Made by a program: the position numbers and the translations under genes. A model generated the notes under the pieces. That model saw nothing but the letters and a program-made list of their open reading frames with translations. It was not told where the DNA came from and made no database searches. Shown piece after piece: positions 1-6,073 of a stretch of 15,198 nucleotides of DNA; positions within the stretch are counted from its first letter, which is position 1; each line of letters begins with the position of its first letter. This DNA is from Treponema sp. GTDB taxonomy: Bacteria > Spirochaetota > Spirochaetia > Treponematales > Breznakiellaceae. The DNA lies in NCBI GenBank assembly GCA_009785545.1, contig WQWD01000023.1:1-15198 (forward strand), written 5' to 3'.

Positions 1-123
1 GTTTGATAATCTTTTGCTTGCAGCGAAATTTACACGATGATTTTTATGTAATATCACGCATTTTACTGAATATAATATTACATAATTATCTAAGTTAAAA
101 AGGGGAAATTTTACATGACTGAA
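1..123. repeat. Terminal overlap marking a circular molecule
   Basis: Bases 1-123 are identical to 15076-15198. The copy starts inside an intergenic region and ends three codons into the first gene, so it has no biological boundary. The simplest reading is an assembler overlap at the join of a circular contig, giving a unique length of 15,075 bp. The second copy contains only the first nine bases of the gene at 115. A real long terminal repeat is much less likely. Confidence 0.93.
44..85. promoter_or_regulatory. Promoter/operator of the small mobilization gene
   Basis: Perfect 11-nt inverted arms lie at 44-54 and 75-85 (TTATGTAATAT and its complement) with a 20-nt spacer. A consensus -10 hexamer TATAAT sits at 71-76 and overlaps the right arm. 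No good -35 is visible. The symmetry around a promoter suggests a repressor or relaxosome-protein site controlling the gene at 115. Autoregulation by that gene's product or by the relaxase is an inference. Confidence 0.5.
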
Positions 124-417
124 CAAGAGGCACAAAAATTGAAACAAATCGATAAAAAACTAAAAGCCTTACATTCGCAGAAAAAAGAAATCACTACACG
201 CGAAAAACAGCGCCAGCAAAAGGAATACGAAGCCCGTCTAATTCAAATCGGTACAGTGTCTGAAAAATATTTTAATCTTCAAAAAGTCCACCCCGCACAT
301 TTTGAACATTTTTTGAAAATATTTTTGACTTCGAAAAATATAGATAAATACATAACCCCCGCATGGCAACAAGTCCAGCGCATGAGCCAAGAAGCGAAAA
401 ATTCCCCAACAACATAA
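115..417 (+). CDS. Small charged mobilization accessory protein (MobC/TraD-like)
   Basis: This encodes 100 aa. Residues 1-45 are a Lys/Glu/Gln-rich helix likely to form a coiled coil, followed by a motif R-L-I-Q-I-G-T-V-S-E-K-Y-F. That pattern, a charged helix then R/L-I-x-x-G near residue 42, is familiar from small proteins encoded beside MobA/MobL relaxases (TraD/MobC-like, DUF3847-like). Across the circle junction the gene is divergent from the relaxase, with the putative oriT between them, which is the classic place for a relaxosome accessory protein. The start is well supported by AAGGGG about 9 nt upstream of the ATG. It probably helps the relaxase load at oriT. The family call rests on pattern and location. 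Confidence 0.55.
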   Translation: MTEQEAQKLKQIDKKLKALHSQKKEITTREKQRQQKEYEARLIQIGTVSEKYFNLQKVHPAHFEHFLKIFLTSKNIDKYITPAWQQVQRMSQEAKNSPTT

Positions 418-444
418 TATCATGTTAGTCAAGAGCCTTTTTAT

Positions 445-1080
445 TTATCCGCTTGCGATTTCCCAAATAATACCAGCTATAATAAAGATTAGATATGAAA
501 TCGTCCAAATAACCCAAGCGTTATTTACATAGATGCCAGGATTAGGGTCAAAGGTATCAGTATTTAATATCAGCGCAAAGACAAAGCCGAATACATATCC
601 GATAACAGTACAAATCATTACTTTTTTTGCAAAAAATATTGAGGCAATGAGTATAATTATTGCGCCGAAAACAAGTAAATTAAACGACCACCCTCGTAAA
701 AACTCCCATCGCAGAACTGCTATAATATCGTTGCTACTCAAAATATACCATAAAATATAGCATATCCACAACAAAGACACAGCTACCAATGCCCAAAGTA
801 CACTGTGTGTTATTGAATTTATAGTCGCATAATTTTTGATAGGTTTAGTATTGATTTTCGTCTTACGAGGGCGTACCAGCAATAAATACAACGGTATATA
901 TAAAATAGCCACCGCTGGAAAAATTATTGATATATATCCCATGACGCTAACTTCATATGATACTTGAATTCTCACGATATTCCAAAAACCAATAATAATG
1001 AGTAATATTGAAATTATTAGTTTAGATTTTTTTATTAGTCCCGTCCCACTTGCACTTCTCTTTTTCCTTGAGTTGCTCAT
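445..1080 (-). CDS. Multi-pass membrane protein, unknown function
   Basis: This encodes 211 aa. The frame stays open to 1191, but the ATG at 1080 is preceded by a perfect AGGAGG 8 nt upstream, so I start there. A Lys/Arg-rich N-terminus (about 20 residues) is followed by about six hydrophobic segments, near residues 20-36, 47-69, 94-115, 133-150, 155-172 and 188-208, implying an inner-membrane protein. I do not recognise the family. It lies 77 nt downstream of the secreted peptidase gene on the same strand, separated by a 30-nt palindrome, so it is probably cotranscribed at reduced level. A partner, exporter or self-protection role for the peptidase is possible but unproven. Confidence 0.75.
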   Translation of the reverse strand: MSNSRKKRSASGTGLIKKSKLIISILLIIIGFWNIVRIQVSYEVSVMGYISIIFPAVAILYIPLYLLLVRPRKTKINTKPIKNYATINSITHSVLWALVAVSLLWICYILWYILSSNDIIAVLRWEFLRGWSFNLLVFGAIIILIASIFFAKKVMICTVIGYVFGFVFALILNTDTFDPNPGIYVNNAWVIWTISYLIFIIAGIIWEIASG

Positions 1081-1113
1081 GTAAACGCCTCCTAAATAAG
1101 TCGTGTATTTACC

Positions 1114-1143
1114 AAGGGCTATATAATTAATTATATAGCCCTT
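1114..1143 (-). terminator. Perfect 30-bp palindrome, hairpin/attenuator
   Basis: A fully symmetric 30-bp palindrome (15-nt arms, starting AAGGGCTATA) lies between the peptidase stop and the next gene's AGGAGG. No U-run follows on the minus strand, so it is not a strong intrinsic terminator. It may stabilise the upstream mRNA end, act as a partial terminator, or be a dimer-protein binding site. Confidence 0.5.
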
Positions 1144-1157
1144 AGAAATAATCTTGA

Positions 1158-2390
1158 TTAGCCTATCCAATACGAAGTTGCTGACCACCAAAGTGAACCA
1201 GTATTTGGTCTATAGAACCTTTGGTTAGAGGTGTTCCAACCGTCAAGCACTCGGAAAAATGTTATTCCAGTATTAGTATAATGACGGTAGCCTACTCCAA
1301 CTATCCAGTGCCAACTGAACAATCCATTAGCCAACAAAATACCTACAGGTCTATTATTGGCAATAGCAGTACGATATTGTGCAACTGTTCCAATGCCTGA
1401 ATGTCTAAGGGTAACATTGCGACTACGGAAATAATTTGTTGCACCAGGGGCAATCATCATTACCGGGCCGTTCCCAACATGAGTAGGGTGTATTGCTCTA
1501 AACGTATTATAAACATTGGTTATTCGCAAACTTTGGTGTCCTTGATTAGCGAAAATCATGGCTAAATTTGTTACTGCGACTGCACCACAATGATTTCTTG
1601 TATTACCATTGCTAAATGTGCTCATTACTACCGCCGAACCTGGTATGCCTGTGACGTGTCTATTAGTATGAGCTCCAGTTGGCAACCCTGTTATAGGAAG
1701 AAATCCCCAATCACTGCCACCGAAAGGTGTAATTATTTGTGTATTAAACCCATCTATTCGAGAACTCAATTCATTAATACTGAAATCAAGTTCTGTCATT
1801 TGCGGGTATAATGCACTTACTATTCCTCTTGCTTCGCTGTGTAAGTTCATAGTTGCTCTGTTGGGTTCGAGCAAATCTGGATAATTATCAAATAAACTTG
1901 CTATGCTTGCTTCGCTGATTCTTTCGTCAAACTGTGCCACTCCATTTTTATCAAAAACGTCAAATGGACTGTTGTAAACAATTACAGGATTGATTGACGA
2001 GTCCAAAATTTCACGAACGAAAGGATTGTCGCCCATGCCAAACTCTATTACAGTGGGATTATTAATATTATTATTTACCACTGCATAGCTACCTGAAGTG
2101 AAAGTAAGATAAAATGCGACAATATTGCTATTAATATCATGAAGCGGAATCATTTCTTTCAAATATGACTTTTCAGAGGTCATATTTTCTTCAGTCAAAA
2201 CTGGACTTAGATATATTCCAGCAGTAATTAAGCTATCCATTACGCTCATATCTGTGGCTATAAACCTATCTCTGTTCCTATCAATTATCCTGTTGTCGTA
2301 AGAGATAGCACTGACTGGAAATACCAAAATAATCATTGCTATAACAAGTATTAAGCAAGTTGTTTTAAATAATCTTTTTTTAGCGTTCAT
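1158..2390 (-). CDS. Secreted C39/papain-like cysteine peptidase, probable zymogen
   Basis: This encodes 410 aa. Residues 1-28 form a signal peptide (K-K-R then a hydrophobic run ending V-S-A). Residues about 85-135 (Y-L-T-F-T-S-G-S-Y-A-V-V...) resemble the propeptide of streptopain-like peptidases. The catalytic part runs from about 220: N-H-C-G-A-V-A with Cys268, F-S-W-H-W-I-V-G-V-G-Y with His361, and V-L-D-G-W with Asp383, matching the Cys-His-Asp order of C39/C10 papain folds. The start has AGGAAAGG 8 nt upstream. The protein should act outside the cell or at the envelope; substrate unknown. Because there is no ABC exporter and the Sec-type signal is plain, it is not a bacteriocin-leader peptidase of the usual kind. 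Confidence 0.8.
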   Translation of the reverse strand: MNAKKRLFKTTCLILVIAMIILVFPVSAISYDNRIIDRNRDRFIATDMSVMDSLITAGIYLSPVLTEENMTSEKSYLKEMIPLHDINSNIVAFYLTFTSGSYAVVNNNINNPTVIEFGMGDNPFVREILDSSINPVIVYNSPFDVFDKNGVAQFDERISEASIASLFDNYPDLLEPNRATMNLHSEARGIVSALYPQMTELDFSINELSSRIDGFNTQIITPFGGSDWGFLPITGLPTGAHTNRHVTGIPGSAVVMSTFSNGNTRNHCGAVAVTNLAMIFANQGHQSLRITNVYNTFRAIHPTHVGNGPVMMIAPGATNYFRSRNVTLRHSGIGTVAQYRTAIANNRPVGILLANGLFSWHWIVGVGYRHYTNTGITFFRVLDGWNTSNQRFYRPNTGSLWWSATSYWIG

Positions 2391-2564
2391 AAAAATTCCT
2401 TTCCTATTAATAATTTTTAAAAATATGTTTTAAGCCCTCGAAATTAAAAATTATACTCCTTTCTTTTTTACTGCAATTTATGTTGTATTTGCGCTATTTT
2501 TATTGTATAAAAAAAACATTTCGTAATTAAAACATTTTTGTAAATTTTTTTAGTATTAAAAATT

Positions 2565-2675
2565 GGGAGTGATTAATACCAGATAGATACGATTTTGTAG
2601 GAACGAGTATTAATCGTCTGCGGGCGGTTGTTCACGCCCTTACATTGCCTCGTCTATCTCTTTTTAATTACTCCC
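2565..2675. ncRNA. Compact structured element, RNA or small palindromic repeat
   Basis: This lies in the 479-nt gap between the peptidase and the MNT gene. The outer stem pairs GGGAGTGATTAA (2565-2576) with 2664-2675; its one imperfect pair is G-U on the plus strand. A second stem pairs AGATAGA (2581-2587) with TCTATCT (2653-2659). Inside are a stem ACGATT/AATCGT (2589-2594, 2612-2617) and a hairpin GGGCG/CGCCC (2622-2626, 2635-2639), forming a three-way junction. I do not recognise a known RNA family. No strong plus-strand promoter is visible; on the minus strand the stem is followed by AATTTTTAAT. It could be a small RNA, a leader of the peptidase mRNA, or a MITE-like repeat. No target-site duplication is seen. 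Confidence 0.4.
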
Positions 2676-2750
2676 GTGTGTTTAGAATTATATCATATTT
2701 CGTGGTTTTCTGCAATACTTTAAGTTATCAAACACGACCTAAACTCTGCG

Positions 2751-2778
2751 TTAAATTTCTTTAGTTAAATTTCTTTAG
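2751..2778. repeat. Tandem 14-bp direct repeat
   Basis: TTAAATTTCTTTAG occurs twice in immediate succession (2751-2764 and 2765-2778), about 40 nt upstream of the -35 box of the MNT/HEPN promoter. It may be a regulator-binding site or simple slippage. Confidence 0.7.
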
Positions 2779-2815
2779 TGAATTTGTTTATAAAACTGTT
2801 AAAAAAATTCCTTGG

Positions 2816-2844
2816 TTGACTTTTCACTTTGTTTGTGATAAAAT
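2816..2844 (+). promoter_or_regulatory. Strong promoter of the MNT/HEPN operon
   Basis: TTGACT at 2816-2821 and TAAAAT at 2839-2844 are separated by 17 nt, with a TG dinucleotide one base upstream of the -10 (extended -10). GGAGG at 2860-2864 then sits 5 nt before the ATG at 2870. Confidence 0.8.
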
Positions 2845-2869
2845 AGATTCATAAAACACGGAGGATTGC

Positions 2870-3190
2870 ATGATTATTAACGAAGAAATTGAAAAAATAA
2901 AAGAGATTATAATAAACACTATACCGCTTGAAAGGCTTTATCTTTTCGGCTCGTATGCTTATGGAACGCCGGGCGAGGATAGCGACTATGATTTTTACGC
3001 CGTCGTCCCTGATAATAGCATACGCCCGCTTGAAGCCATTCAAAAAATTTACGGCGCGACTGATATGAAACGTAAGCCAATAGACGTTTTGGCGGGAACA
3101 ACAGAAATATTTGAACGGCGGTCTAAATTATTGACAATGGAAAAAACTATTTCGGAGAAAGGGTTGGTATTATATGACAGACAACAATGA
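2870..3190 (+). CDS. MNT-type nucleotidyltransferase, antitoxin of a MNT/HEPN pair
   Basis: This encodes 106 aa. It carries the minimal nucleotidyltransferase signature G-S-Y-A-Y-G (27-32) followed by S-D-Y-D-F (38-42), with Asp39 and Asp41 as metal ligands and I-D-V-L (Asp72) as the likely third. In characterised pairs the MNT protein neutralises its HEPN partner, in several cases by adding AMP to it. A GGAGG site fixes the start. The stop overlaps the next gene by 17 nt, so the two are translationally coupled, as usual for this module. On this element it probably acts as an addiction or defence system. All core residues are present. Confidence 0.85.
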   Translation: MIINEEIEKIKEIIINTIPLERLYLFGSYAYGTPGEDSDYDFYAVVPDNSIRPLEAIQKIYGATDMKRKPIDVLAGTTEIFERRSKLLTMEKTISEKGLVLYDRQQ

Positions 3191-3575
3191 TTTGGTCATG
3201 GAGTGGTACAAATTTGCCATGAGGGATTTTGATTCTGCAAAATATTTATGTGGTATGCACCCTAAACCGCTTGAAATTATTTGCTATCATTGCCAGCAAT
3301 CAGTTGAGAAGTTTTTCAAAGGTTTTTTGGTTGCAAATAAAATCGAGCCTCCCAAAATTCATGACTTAGTTCAGTTGCGCATAATGTGTTCAGAAATAAA
3401 AAATGATTTTGAAGAATTAAAAGTTGTTAGCCAGTTTTTAACATCGTTCGGCTCGCAACCTCGCTATCCAAATGAGATAGAGATTTTTGAGCCCGACATG
3501 GAAAAAGCATTGCAAAGTGTGCAAGATACGATTGATTTTTTTGAGGCTAAAGGCATAAAGTTGAAGCCTGATTAG
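3174..3575 (+). CDS. HEPN-domain protein, toxin partner of MNT
   Basis: This encodes 133 aa. The sequence M-E-W-Y-K-F-A-M-R-D-F at 9-19, C-Y-H-C-Q-Q-S-V-E-K-F-F-K at 37-49, K-I-H-D-L at 61-65 and R-Y-P at 97-99 are hallmarks of the all-helical HEPN family (PF05168). Many HEPN toxins are RNases using an R-x4-6-H motif. I do not see a clear R-x4-6-H here, so RNase activity is uncertain. The ATG overlaps the end of the MNT gene, with AAAGGG upstream. It should form a complex with the MNT protein. Converging transcription from the gene at 3799 is separated by a hairpin at 3604-3650. Confidence 0.82.
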   Translation: MTDNNDLVMEWYKFAMRDFDSAKYLCGMHPKPLEIICYHCQQSVEKFFKGFLVANKIEPPKIHDLVQLRIMCSEIKNDFEELKVVSQFLTSFGSQPRYPNEIEIFEPDMEKALQSVQDTIDFFEAKGIKLKPD

Positions 3576-3603
3576 CGATGAAGAAAAAGTCAGCAATAAC
3601 AAA

Positions 3604-3650
3604 AAAATCCTTGTCTAATATGATGATATAACATCATGGCAGGGGATTTT
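3604..3650. terminator. Bidirectional terminator between convergent genes
   Basis: An imperfect stem pairs AAAAATCC-side bases with GGGGATTTT, and an inner stem ATGATG (3620-3625)/CATCAT (3632-3637) extends it. The minus strand then reads a run of T, and the plus strand a T-rich tail. It lies between the HEPN stop and the end of the minus-strand gene at 3799, so it probably ends both transcripts. From 3651 to 3798 I see nothing else. Confidence 0.5.
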
Positions 3651-3798
3651 GTGTATTTTCTTGTTTGATGTTCAAAAATATTGTTTTTATACGATTTTCT
3701 TGCAATCAAATAAAACCTACATTTGAATTTAGCTTTTAAAAGCCTACAGGATTATTTTATCTTATAAATTCAACAATAAGCGTTCAAAAACAATAATT

Positions 3799-4149
3799 TT
3801 AAACAGTATCCATGCTTTTTATAACATTTGAGATAGTGCCTTTGCTCACGGCGTATTTATACGCCAATTTTGAGTAGCTATTTTTCTTCGGGTCGGCTGA
3901 ATAGTCGGCTCTGATTTTTTCTTTGTCCTCTTTGGTTAAAGTCGGCGGCCGTCCGCTCTTGTTTCGGTTGCTTTCAGACAAGTAAACCTTTTCGTTATTT
4001 ACCTGCTCGTTTAATCTCATAATCTCGTTCATCAGCTCTGCCTTTGAAACTTTTCGGCATACGCCACACGCGCTGATAATTTTTTCGCCAAGCTTTTTCC
4101 ACCGCTCATCTTTTGGAGTATCGCATTTATAACAATATATTTCTTTCAT
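3799..4149 (-). CDS. Zinc-ribbon plus resolvase-type HTH protein
   Basis: This encodes 116 aa. Two CxxC pairs (Cys6/Cys9 and Cys28/Cys31) suggest a small zinc-binding knuckle. A Lys/Glu/Asn-rich linker leads to G-R-P-P-T-L-T-K-E-D (66-75) and a helix-turn-helix ending V-S-K-G-T-I-S-N-V-I-K, which closely resembles the C-terminal DNA-binding domain of Hin/resolvase-type serine recombinases. The serine catalytic domain is absent, so this is a free-standing DNA binder, perhaps a regulator or a remnant. AAGGAG lies upstream of the ATG. A role in copy or partition control is possible, as the gene is divergent from the cop/rep module. Confidence 0.65.
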   Translation of the reverse strand: MKEIYCYKCDTPKDERWKKLGEKIISACGVCRKVSKAELMNEIMRLNEQVNNEKVYLSESNRNKSGRPPTLTKEDKEKIRADYSADPKKNSYSKLAYKYAVSKGTISNVIKSMDTV

Positions 4150-4266
4150 AAATTACTCCTTATTTTCGTTTAATAATATTGTTATTATACACTTTTCGAC
4201 AACTTTTGTCAAGTAGTTTGATGATAAAAAAGCTATAAATTTCACAAAATTTTAACAATAAGTAAA

Positions 4267-4318
4267 TTGACCGACCAATTTATTTATGATATGCTGTCTG
4301 TATTGCTTGTATATACAA
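4267..4318 (+). promoter_or_regulatory. cop-rep promoter and palindromic operator
   Basis: TTGACC (4267-4272) and TATGCT (4290-4295) have 17-nt spacing. Downstream lies the perfect 12-bp palindrome TTGTATATACAA (4307-4318), near the expected transcription start. This is a natural binding site for the dimeric ribbon-helix-helix protein encoded immediately after it. An ATG-like start inside this promoter is therefore not used. Confidence 0.65.
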
Positions 4319-4344
4319 AAATAACCAAAAAAGGAATGATTGAC

Positions 4345-4575
4345 ATGAGAAAAAATGCACCGCTTACTAAACTTAAAAAATTAAACAAAAAATTACGCTC
4401 ATACAGATTATCAGAAATCACACGCGAACAATTAAAGCGCATGTCGGCGTATGATGGAATTACAGAAACCGACCTTATTGTTTTAGCCATTGAGGAACTT
4501 TATATCAAAAATTATCATCGCAAAATGCCAAAACAGTTTCCGAACCTTAGAAAGACGGATTATTTGGTTATGTAA
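4345..4575 (+). CDS. CopG-like ribbon-helix-helix copy-control protein
   Basis: This encodes 76 aa from the ATG at 4345, which follows AAAAAAGGA at a usable distance; longer starts fall inside the promoter. A basic N-terminus (K-K-L-N-K-K-L) precedes a ribbon-helix-helix pattern at about 19-54: a short strand S-Y-R-L-S-E, helix T-R-E-Q-L-K-R-M, turn D-G-I-T, then T-D-L-I-V-L-A-I-E-E-L-Y. In rolling-circle plasmids such as pMV158 a CopG repressor of this fold is encoded just upstream of rep and represses the shared promoter. Position and the palindrome at 4307 fit that role. The function is inferred from fold pattern and position. Confidence 0.65.
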   Translation: MRKNAPLTKLKKLNKKLRSYRLSEITREQLKRMSAYDGITETDLIVLAIEELYIKNYHRKMPKQFPNLRKTDYLVM

Positions 4576-4597
4576 TACGACCTTCCGGCTTAGCCCC

Positions 4598-4646
4598 CTT
4601 GATACTACCGCGTAGCGGTAGATTAGAACTAACCCCGATTACGCGG
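4598..4646 (+). other. Double-strand origin (dso) candidate
   Basis: CTTGATA at 4598-4604 matches the nick-site core known for the pC194/pUB110 Rep family (nick after CTTG). It is followed directly by a perfect hairpin, CTACCGC (4605-4611)/GCGGTAG (4615-4621). An alternative stem pairs CCGCGTA (4608-4614) with TACGCGG (4640-4646). It lies between the cop-like gene and rep on the rep-coding strand, where a Rep_1 origin is expected. Confidence 0.72.
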
Positions 4647-4678
4647 AAATCTCCAAGCCCTAAAAAACGCCTGAAAAT

Positions 4679-4735
4679 GGCTGTCAAACAGCCTCCAAAA
4701 CTCAATTAAATTTGCTATTTTGGGGGCTGATTTTT
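4679..4735 (+). promoter_or_regulatory. Possible attenuator in the rep leader
   Basis: CAGCCTCCAAAA (4689-4700) pairs with 4718-4729 (one mismatch) and is followed by ATTTTT, a terminator-like hairpin just 13 nt before rep. The 5' half of its left arm, CAGCC, can instead pair with GGCTG at 4679-4683, making a mutually exclusive stem. Such a switch would allow transcriptional attenuation of rep. No antisense RNA promoter was identified with confidence. Confidence 0.5.
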
Positions 4736-4748
4736 AAAAAGAAAGCGA

Positions 4749-5918
4749 GTGAAAATATACGTGTTAAAATTTAGACCGCCACCGAAAAAAACTTTCGAAA
4801 AAGTGATAGATGATATAGCCCAATCGACACGAAAACATTTGCGGGACGGGCACGATAGGGTTTCAAATAATAAAATGATTGTGAGATATTACAAGCGATA
4901 TGCTAAAGAGCAAAAAGACCCTGTGTTGATTAACAAAGCGCACAACGTCCAAAATTGTTTTAAGTATATAACCAGCGACACTTATGAAATGCAAAAGGTA
5001 AAGAACGTCACAAAATGCACGCTGTGCCACGATTACAAGTTTTGCGCCAACTGCCTTAAAATGATACAAGACGCCCGAATTAACAAATATATGCCCATGC
5101 TCCGCGATAAACAAAAATATCTCTATCACATGACTATTACAAATCCAAATTGTTCAGAGGAAATGCTAAAACGTGATGTCGCCAAAATGTCTGAATGTTT
5201 CACGCACCTAATCGAAATTTTATCCTGTAAGACAAAAATTAAAGATGTCGATTTCAAGCAGTATAATTTCTTAGGGTGCATTAGAAGCCTTGAGGTCACA
5301 TATAAAAGTAATCCGAAACATTCAGAATGTTATCACCCACATTATCATTGCGCGATATGCTTTGATTTAGATGATGAATCCGTTATAGATAACAAACATA
5401 TTAAAAATGTGTATTCTCGCGATAAAAAGAACCCTGACAAAATCACTCTGTTTAGCGATTTCGAAGTGCTGATACAAAAATTATGGTATCTAATTTGGCA
5501 CGGTATATCAGTAACCAAGAAAAATATCGAAAGCCAGAAGCTCGGTTATTCGTGCAAGGTTGACCGCTTCAAGAATAAAGACGCGGTTGAAATTTTTAAG
5601 TATATGACCAAAGTCACTGATGAAAAAGACAGAATGATGAAATATGAGCATTTTAAAGCTTTGTACACCGCGCTATATCGCAAGAAACAAATACAAGCCT
5701 ATAAGTGTTTTTACAAGCCGGCTGATGGCGATGTTAGCAAGAATGATATTAAAGCCGTTGCCGATGAGGTGTACCAGCAAATTTTAGACTATTTGAACGA
5801 GATAGAGCGTCCTAAACAACAAGTTGACCTGATAAGTGACCTGTTGGAGGACGCTCGCCAATATAAAATTATTAGCCGAAGAAAATTATTGAAACGTCAT
5901 TTAAAGGTCTTGGAATAA
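4749..5918 (+). CDS. rep: Rolling-circle replication initiator, Rep_1 family
   Basis: This encodes 389 aa and starts at GTG with a weak purine-rich site. Motif order fits HUH initiators of the pC194/pUB110 type: paired cysteines C90, C93, C99, C102 (zinc-knuckle-like); motif I H-M-T-I-T-N-P at 127-133; R-S-L-E-V-T-Y at 179-185; the HUH metal motif H-P-H-Y-H at 196-200; and the catalytic tyrosine region F-K-Y-M-T-K at 283-288 with Tyr285. The protein nicks one strand at the dso, stays covalently bound, and primes leading-strand synthesis. The length is normal for the family and all core residues are intact, so the circle should replicate autonomously in a permissive host. A hairpin overlaps its stop codon. 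Confidence 0.9.
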   Translation: MKIYVLKFRPPPKKTFEKVIDDIAQSTRKHLRDGHDRVSNNKMIVRYYKRYAKEQKDPVLINKAHNVQNCFKYITSDTYEMQKVKNVTKCTLCHDYKFCANCLKMIQDARINKYMPMLRDKQKYLYHMTITNPNCSEEMLKRDVAKMSECFTHLIEILSCKTKIKDVDFKQYNFLGCIRSLEVTYKSNPKHSECYHPHYHCAICFDLDDESVIDNKHIKNVYSRDKKNPDKITLFSDFEVLIQKLWYLIWHGISVTKKNIESQKLGYSCKVDRFKNKDAVEIFKYMTKVTDEKDRMMKYEHFKALYTALYRKKQIQAYKCFYKPADGDVSKNDIKAVADEVYQQILDYLNEIERPKQQVDLISDLLEDARQYKIISRRKLLKRHLKVLE

Positions 5919-5937
5919 GTGCCCGCCAGCACTTATT
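5914..5937 (+). terminator. Hairpin overlapping the rep stop codon
   Basis: Perfect 9-nt arms AATAAGTGC (5914-5922) and GCACTTATT (5929-5937) enclose a 6-nt loop; the rep stop lies in the left arm. The following T-run is short. It is probably the end of the rep transcript. The gap to 6073 also holds ACGCTTG/CAAGCGT arms (5941-5947, 5982-5988); a single-strand origin may lie here but I cannot identify one. Confidence 0.5.
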
Positions 5938-6073
5938 TGGACGCTTGCATGTTATATTATAGCATAGATTTTCGTATTTTACAAGCGTATTCGCAAAAAA
6001 GCAATGAGAATTATGTAAATTTTCTATAAGTAGAATACTAAAATTTTTATTATTTCATGCGTTGATTTAAAAA

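Noticed and set aside
4267..4344. N-terminal extension of the CopG-like gene from 4267
   Set aside because: The start would overlap the -35 box and the reading frame crosses the promoter and operator; the ATG at 4345 has the better context.
5915..5927. ATAAGTGCCCGCC at the rep stop, similar to a MOBQ nick motif
   Set aside because: It is part of a perfect 9-bp hairpin over the stop codon, lacks the preceding separate hairpin, and lies away from the relaxase; coincidence or terminator is simpler.
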